Below are positions 58,097 to 64,000 of a DNA stretch of 64,000 bases, piece by piece (positions within the stretch are counted from its first letter, which is position 1; each line of letters opens with the position of its first letter). The notes below the pieces were generated by a model. That model did not search any database. It had not been told where the DNA came from and saw nothing but the letters and a program-made list of their open reading frames with translations. This DNA is from Sinonovacula constricta (taxonomy: Eukaryota > Mollusca > Bivalvia > Cardiida > Solecurtidae). A program made the position numbers and the translations under genes. The stretch spans positions 21,621,407 through 21,685,406 of the forward strand of contig CM017572.1 of NCBI GenBank assembly GCA_007844125.1, read 5' to 3'.

Positions 58097-59529
58097 CAGT
58101 AAGAGACAATGGCCTGGCAGGTGGAGTAATCTCCCCTGAATTAGACTCATTTGACTTCTGAGAACCATCAGGATGGTTGCCATTGACAACAGGGCTCTGT
58201 TTGGGGTCTATCACAGATGGATTTGCCTCACCAGGCTTGATTTTGTACTTAGACAAATTCAAATCTGCTGGCAAGTTTTTCCGTTTAGCTCTCGCAGGTT
58301 TTGCAGGGGGTACTTTTGATGGTGACTTTGATGGCAAGTTACAGGCAAGATTGTTGGAAAAGTTTGAAGCCTGATATTCCACTTTAGTATCCATTTCAGG
58401 TTTAGTTTGTCTGCCATGTTCAAGGGAAGCAACTTTTTCAGTCCCAGCTGAAGATTGCATAAATGTTACCTCCCTTGGTTGATCTTTAACTATATTTGAA
58501 TATTTTAAAGTTTTTGGAACCATTTCATTCAATCCTGACCTTTCTTTTGCATAGATTCTCTTGGCACTTCCATTACTCACAGATGACTGAGTAGAAGTAG
58601 TTATTTCCTCTGGAGGACTGAAGCTGCCTTTTTTAGTTTTTAAAATATTTTTCAATCGCAGTCTTTTCTCCTGCATTCTTGGGGAGCTAATCACTGGCTT
58701 GCACATTCCCCTGCCATCATCTAGAACATCAGGCTCATCTAATCCAACATTGACTGAATCAGCAAGATCTACAACCCTCACACCATTTTGGCTAAGATGT
58801 AGATTATGTAGGTCAACATCTGCCTGTTGGACAACATCTTCAATATCTCTGCTGTCTTGTGAATGATAACTGTCATCAGATTCAATGGAACTTCCGATGG
58901 AATTTCTCGACTTCCTTAAAGTTTGTAAATTATCATGATCAGATTTAAGCGTTCTTTCACTGTAATTTGGACTTGATAAATGATAACTTTCTTCTGATTC
59001 AACAGAACTTCCAACTGAAATTCTTGATTGTCTAGGACTTCTTGCGGTAATATAATCTTGTCTTGTACTTCTTTGGCCACAATTCTCCCCTGACAATTGA
59101 TCTCTGGAAATATTCTCATTTTTTCTACTTGTTGATTCTGACCAATTTCCATATTCACTTTTTTGTGTCTTGTCACTAACTCTTACACTACTTTTCTCTG
59201 AACCAGATAAGCCTGACGATATGTCAGACAGGCTTTCATTGGAGAGAGATATATCTACAATTCCAAACTGAAAGTTACTTGGTTGGCTAAACAAGGGGGC
59301 ACTTTGAGGTCGATATCTGGGTGTTACTGGTCCAAGGTTCTTAAGGCAAAAGGGAAGTGGAGACCGTGTGCGGCGATACTTCTCAGCAATTTTAATCTCA
59401 GCATCAGTGGGTGCTGCCACCCCAAGAGCGATGTTCGTATCATCTTGCTCCTCAAGGTTGTTTTTGTTTATATCTAATCCAACCATCCCATTGGTCAAAG
59501 CTGTGCTCTTATGTTGACTTGTCCCAGGG
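58097..59529 (-). CDS. PDZ gene, large Ser-rich exon
   Basis: A 1,433-nt exon, acceptor TGATTTCAG, donor TTACTG-GTAAAT. The frame is open throughout (about 477 codons). It has no globular domain. Features are the motif YRPQSAPLF, several SRxSxGSSxESxxSYH-like units in tandem (RISVGSSVESEESYH and RNSIGSSIESDDSYH), a KR-rich stretch EKRLRLKNILKTKKG and a Pro/Lys-rich end VPPAKPARAKRKNLP. The N-terminal Met seen in a simple frame search is a TTG, so the exon start is the splice site, not a start codon. Confidence 0.86.
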
Positions 59530-59684
59530 CTGAAATCATGGTTATAAAAAGTTATTGCTTGTTTTCACATTCTATATAAAAGATATAAAATATACCAAAA
59601 TGTCAGGGGAAAACTACTGACATGCAGGATAGCTGGAGGACCTCCTCCTCCAAAAAAACTCATTCCTACTTGTGTGGCATGGGC

Positions 59685-61360
59685 AAAAAGGTCATAGATC
59701 AGTAACTCTAACCATGGTCAAAGAGGTTGTAGTTCATTAACTCTTTAAGCAATTATTATCACTTATTATAAGCAATGCAATAGATCATAAACTCTAACCC
59801 TGAGCCAAGAGGTCATAGATCAGTAACTCTAACCCTGAGCAAAGAGGTCATAGATCAGTAACTGTAACCTTGAGTAAAGAGGTCATAGATCAGTAACTCT
59901 AACCTTGAGCAAAGGGGTCATAGATCAGAAACTCTAACCATGGGCAAAGAGGTCATAGATCAGTAACTCTAATCATGGGCCGTCGGCTTGCGGATCGGGA
60001 GGTCGTGGGTTCGAACCCCGGCCGGGTCTAACCAAAGACTTTAAAGTTGGTAGTAGTGGCTTCCCTCCTAACGCTCGGGGCTAAGGGGACAGCATTACGC
60101 CTGACTCGTCGGTGTCAGTATAATGGACCGGCCGGGTTCAGTCCCTGGGCACCTCATAAGTGCCCCTGTGCTATAATGATAGAAATGTCGCTGCGCAGTA
60201 TCGGCAAAAATGCCGGCTAATCCCAATCCCTCTCTAATCATGGGCAATTAGGTCATAGATCAGAAACTCTAATCATGGGCAATTAGGTCATAGATCAGTA
60301 ACTCTAACCCTGAGCAAAGAGGTCATAGATCAGTAACTCTAACCCTGAGCAAAGAGGCCATAGATCAGTAACTCTAACCTTGAGCAAAGGGGTCATAGAT
60401 CAGAAACTCTAACCATGGGCAAAGAGGTCATAGATCAGTAACTCTAATCATGGGCAAGGAGGTCATAGATCAGTAACTCTAATCATGGGCAATTAGGTCA
60501 TAGATCAGAAACTCTAACCATGGGCAAGGAGGTCATAGATCAGTAACTCTAATCATGGGCAATTAGGTCATAGATCAGAAACTCTAACCCTGGGCAAAGA
60601 GGTCATAGATCAGTATCTCTAACCTTGAGCAAAGAGGTCATAGATTAGTAACACTAACCCTGAACAAAGAAGTCATAGATCAATAACTCTAACCATGGGC
60701 AAAGAGGTCATAAATCAGTAACTCTAATCATGGACAAAGAGGTCATAGATCAGTTACACTAACCATGGGCAAAGAGGTCATAGATCAGTAACTTTAACAA
60801 TGAAAAAAAAGAGCTTATAGATCAGTAACACTAACCCTGAGCAAAGAGGTTATAGATAAGTAACTCTTATCATAGGCAAAGAGGTCATAAATCAGTAACT
60901 CTAACCATGGGCAAAGAGGTCATAGATCAGTAACTCTTATCATGGGCAATGAGGTCATAGATCAGTAACTCTAACCATGGGCAAACAGGTCATTGATCAG
61001 TAACTCTAACCATGGGCAAAGAGGTCATAGATCAGTAACTCTAATCATGGGCAAAGAGGTCATAGATCAGTTACTCTAACCATGGGCAAAGAGGTCATAG
61101 ATCAGTAACTTTAACCATGTGCAAAGAGGTCATAAATCAGTAACTCTAATCATGGGCAAAGAGGTCATAGATCAGTTACTCTAATCATGGGCAAAGAGGT
61201 CATAGATCAGTTACTCTAACCATTGGCAAAGAGGTCATAGATCAGTAACTCTAACCTTGAGCAAAGATGTCATAGATCAGTCACTTTAACAATGAAAAAA
61301 GAGCTTATAGATTAGTAACACTAACTATGAGCAAAGAGGTCATTGATCAGTTACTCTAAC
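59685..61360. repeat. 35-bp minisatellite, ~1.4 kb plus a SINE
   Basis: Units near GAGGTCATAGATCAGTAACT followed by CTAACCATGGGCAAA (35 bp, measured 60,921 to 60,956). Variants TAATCATGGGC and TAACCCTGAGC alternate. It is interrupted at 59,981-60,231 by SINE-1. It lies in an intron of the PDZ gene. Confidence 0.95.
59981..60231 (+). mobile_element. SINE-1, 5'-truncated copy in the minisatellite
   Basis: It starts within the tRNA-like head (CGTCGGCTTGCGGATCGGG), so the A box is absent. The B box GGGTTCGAACCCC and the whole body are present and cleaner than in the 4.6-kb copy. It ends CCGGCTAATCCCAATCCCT. The 14-bp CTCTAATCATGGGC lies on both sides (59,967-59,980 and 60,232-60,245). Confidence 0.9.
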
Positions 61361-61929
61361 CAACTGGCCACAGGTGTGACCCCGATTTCTAACTCTTATC
61401 AAGCAATTATTTTCACTTATTATAAGCAATGCAATTGTTAGTATTTGGCTAACAAGTACACATAAAAGCAACAAGAAATTGCTAAAAGGATTCTGCAGCA
61501 AATTGTGTAAATCCTGATCAGACAGTTTAGAGCAGGAGATGACTGATATGGATCAACACCATTTGTACGAGCCTGATCAGCTCATGCACAGTAGGAATTT
61601 TTTTTTAGAAAGGTCTTCTTATAGCAGTGGTTTAAAAATCAAATTATCTCAAAGGGTAGTTTATCTCAAAGGGTGGTTTAAATTTTAAAAACCTTTCAAA
61701 AAGCCTAAAATTTAATCCATGAGCCAACTTACTTATGCAATAAGACATATTTATGGTAATTTATTCATGTATTTATAAATTTTTGCTTGTGATCAAGATA
61801 TGTGACAAAAAGTGCAGATTCTGATTATACATAATCGAAAAAGGACCCTTATGATCTAGATCTACACTAAGAAAGCATTATTTGAGTAAAAAATTCCTTT
61901 AAGAAAAAGAAATATTTCAGTAATAATAC
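61361..61929. other. Intron of the PDZ gene, no feature
   Basis: AT-rich sequence, no exon or repeat recognised. Confidence 0.45.
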
Positions 61930-62193
61930 CGTAATAGAATGATGTCATGACTGGGTTTCACGGGTGCTGATTTGCGCGTCTTTTCTCTGGATTTCCTCCC
62001 TGAGGTACCATCATGGGCTTCTATCTCATGGCCATCTTCAACATGTTCCGGCGTCTCATCATACAAAGAAAATAGAGGGGCGCTGGTGGGTCGGAATCGA
62101 TGAACATCACCCGTTTGTTTGGGTATCATTACATTTATCTCTCTCTGCTTGTTGAATCCGAGTTTGGTACTACTTCTACTTTCGGCCCCAATA
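61930..62193 (-). CDS. PDZ gene, upstream exon with RPTSAPLF motif
   Basis: A 264-nt exon, acceptor TTTTTCTTTAG, donor TTACG-GTATTA. It joins the 58,097-59,529 exon in phase (CG+C). It encodes IGAESRSSTKLGFNKQREIN, VMIPKQTGDVHRFRPTSAPL and an acidic stretch, then SGRKSREKTRKSAPVKPSHD. The RPTSAPLF text recurs as RPQSAPLF in the next exon. Confidence 0.82.
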
Positions 62194-62794
62194 CTAAAGA
62201 AAAAAGAACAGGGACAATTATTAAAATATTTATGTATCTGAACATTCATACACTTTATTTAAAGTGAATTAATAATAATTTATAACATTTGTTCTAAAGA
62301 CTAGTACTTGACGTGTGAAGCATGCATTCTAGCTCTTTATCAATGCTATTTTAATAATATACAAGGAGTTTAACAAAATCCTTAAAAGTTAAAATTTGAA
62401 AAAAAAAGTCCACTTTTTGTTTTGCTTGGATCTATAAATAACATTTTGACATTTCTGCCATGGCAGCCGCTGTTCATTATATGCCACACACAAACATGAT
62501 ATCACACCAGTTTAGCCCTACAAATAAGCCATCATATATCATATTTGTTTTTTATCATTTTATATGCCGAAATTCTTTTTCTACTTTTTTTACAGGATAG
62601 GCAAAATCTTATGGCTCTCTGTGCCCTACCATGGAGCAAAACCTAAATTAAAGGAGGCATCCGGCAGCCTAGATCAGTTGCATGTAACAATGTTCTTTCT
62701 ATGTGTTTGGAAATTTAGGCATTATTACTGCATAAACATATACTTTAGTCTAAGCTGAAAAGATTTTGAATGCTGCTCATATTATTAGAGAGTA
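62194..62794. other. Intron of the PDZ gene, no feature
   Basis: AT-rich with short T-runs. Nothing recognised. Confidence 0.45.
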
Positions 62795-63205
62795 AAATTG
62801 TGAAAAAATCACTCTAAATGTTCATTCTTCCCAAATCTGTAAGAAAGCATGATAGGAATCTTTGCTAAAAATAGATACCAAAGTCCGAGCTCAACACCTG
62901 GATGATGCTATAAAGTGATTAAAGTAAGTGGTCACAAGGTTTTCTTCATATAAAAATAGCTATCTTTGCAGCATGGCTCAGATAGAAAATACCTGTTTGC
63001 ATTGAAGATTGCTAAAAATAGATATCAACGTAAGAGCAGATTACACGTATGATGATAATACCTGATTTAAAAAGGTCACATGGTTTTCTTTGTTTAAAAT
63101 AGATATCTCAGCTCTGATAGGAAATCACTGTTTGCAGTGACGAGTGGGGATTTATGCTTCACTGTTCACAAATCTTTGGTTCAAACTGTTGGATACCACC
63201 TTTAA
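62795..63205 (+). mobile_element. MITE-like repeat (plus) with internal duplication
   Basis: AATGTTCATTCTTCCCAAATC ... TTGCTAAAAATAGATACC ... GGATGATGCTATAAAGTG follows the family core. A second GCTAAAAATAGATATCAACG at about 63,011 indicates internal duplication. The right end GGATACCACCTTTAA is the family terminus. Confidence 0.62.
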
Positions 63206-63679
63206 AAATTTCTCTCCAAAGCTGAGCCAAAACTGACTTTATATTATGAAGAAAATCATAGACAATGAGTTCTCAGCCTGAATTTTATTTTAGCCAAAGA
63301 AAGTAGTATTTTATTTGTCATCAGAATCTCTTACCTATTGTCAGCTATCTCAGAGCAATTATTGCATTATAAGAAATGCGGAATAACATTAACATTTTGG
63401 AAAGCTTTGGCATGCTATATTCAACTTGCGAAAAACAAATAATTCATTTAAACGATGTTTGTTAAAGTTTGTTCAAAAGGCCATTTGGAATGCCTCTCAG
63501 TTGGTCAAGTAAAGGGATTTTTTTTTTATATCCAAACATTAAAGGTTGACTTATCATGGTCATGTTGTTGCTAGTAAATTTTTCATTTTGCCATACAAAC
63601 CATTCTGTAGACATGGTATTAACCTAAAAGTGAAATATTGCTGTTCAAACAGAGAATTGATTTGTTTTTGTTTTGTTTT

Positions 63680-63845
63680 TTAAAATACATCGCAGCGACA
63701 AATTATGATCATTATAGTGATGTCCAGATATTTGGCGGAGGACAACTGGCACACCGCAAGTCAGCTGGAAGACCTTCCCACATAAAGTCCTTCGCTCCAA
63801 ATGGGGACTCTAACCCATGCAGTGAGAGGCTTAGCAGTATGAGGA
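63680..63845 (-). mobile_element. SINE-2 fragment (minus)
   Basis: AAATACATCGCAGCGACAAAT, GTCCAGATATTTGGCGGAGG, CACACCGCAAGTCAGCTGG and GGGGACTCTAACCCATGC on plus follow the family order. About 20 bp around the TGTCTGGGTAG motif and the outer head are missing. Confidence 0.78.
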
Positions 63846-63993
63846 CAGCATTGGAACAACATACTAAGAGCTACATTGTACTCAAAGGGGAGCAACATGA
63901 CCTAGCAAATTGGGCAAAAATAAAAAAAAAGTGAAAAAATAAAAAACATAACAAATGTATAAGAGTAAAATACGATGTGCTTTGGCTACATAC

Positions 63994-64000
63994 CTGCTAT
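63994..64000 (-). CDS. Possible exon edge of the PDZ gene at the window border
   Basis: On the minus strand AGCAG-GTATGT at 63,994/63,993 is a good donor. If the two last bases AG are carried, the junction with the exon at 62,193 reads Ser. Only seven bases are visible, so this is a pointer for whoever has the next window. Confidence 0.2.

Larger units (their letters stand above)
53448..64000 (-). other. Gene span: Ser-rich protein with C-terminal PDZ domain (3' part)
   Basis: Six coding exons join in phase on the minus strand: 62,193-61,930, 59,529-58,097, 57,024-56,943, 55,601-55,314, 54,328-54,120 and 53,644-53,448, about 2,473 nt or 824 residues to the stop. A donor-like edge at 63,993 may mark one more exon at the window border. 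The N-terminal part lies outside. The protein is Ser/Pro-rich, mostly disordered, with one PDZ domain at the extreme C-terminus. PDZ domains bind C-terminal peptides, often in cortical or junctional scaffolds, so a scaffold role is likely. I do not identify the ortholog. Confidence 0.8.

Noticed and set aside
58177..58374. Plus-strand frame inside the PDZ gene
   Set aside because: Antisense shadow of the large Ser-rich exon.

Overview
This window looks like animal nuclear DNA, most probably from a lophotrochozoan and by inference a bivalve mollusc. Exons are short, bounded by GT-AG signals and separated by long AT-rich introns. tRNA-derived SINEs with target-site duplications (TSDs), a hAT-type DNA transposon, several minisatellites and a large satellite fill much of the space. 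No bacterial, phage or CRISPR features are seen. The species call is inference.

Layout. (1) 1-4.4 kb: last exon(s) of a plus-strand C2H2 zinc-finger gene, with a 20-bp-unit minisatellite in the preceding intron. (2) 4.6-7.0 kb: SINEs and MITE-like pieces. (3) 7.3-39.8 kb: two head-to-tail minus-strand genes, here called copy 1 (7,314-30,016, five exons, 184 residues when spliced) and copy 2 (32,633-39,799). Both encode a small protein with a C-terminal domain carrying the three-aspartate signature of the 3D / YuiC-like double-psi barrel known from bacterial peptidoglycan lytic enzymes. Copy 1 also has a signal peptide and a Cys-rich module of the kind found beside eukaryotic cell-wall hydrolases. 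Exons 3-5 of the copies match in length and phase and are about 74% identical by hand count (90 of 122 residues). (4) Intron 1 of copy 1 holds an ~18.8-kb satellite (9,665-28,490) of about 20 monomers of ~900 bp. The monomer is a fusion of a complete SINE with its TSD, a 3' fragment of another SINE and non-SINE sequence. (5) 40-49.4 kb: a possible divergent gene start, a 1.3-kb fold-back, SINEs, and a 28-bp minisatellite interrupted by a decayed hAT element. (6) 49.4-53.2 kb: AT-rich DNA and small tandem arrays. (7) 53.4-64 kb: the 3' part of a minus-strand gene for a Ser-rich protein ending in a PDZ domain, its introns holding 69-bp and 35-bp tandem arrays and SINEs.

The most notable content is the pair of secreted 3D-domain genes. 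Known chemistry of the two modules suggests a secreted factor acting on bacterial cell walls, for immunity or digestion, possibly acquired from bacteria long ago. That function and origin are inference. The satellite in one gene's intron, and its birth from SINEs, is the second notable point.

Three recurrent SINE families are named here for convenience: SINE-1 (4.6, 7.9, 60.0 kb), SINE-2 (many copies, often minus) and SINE-3 (38.4, 44.1, 54.9 kb, fragments, and every satellite monomer).
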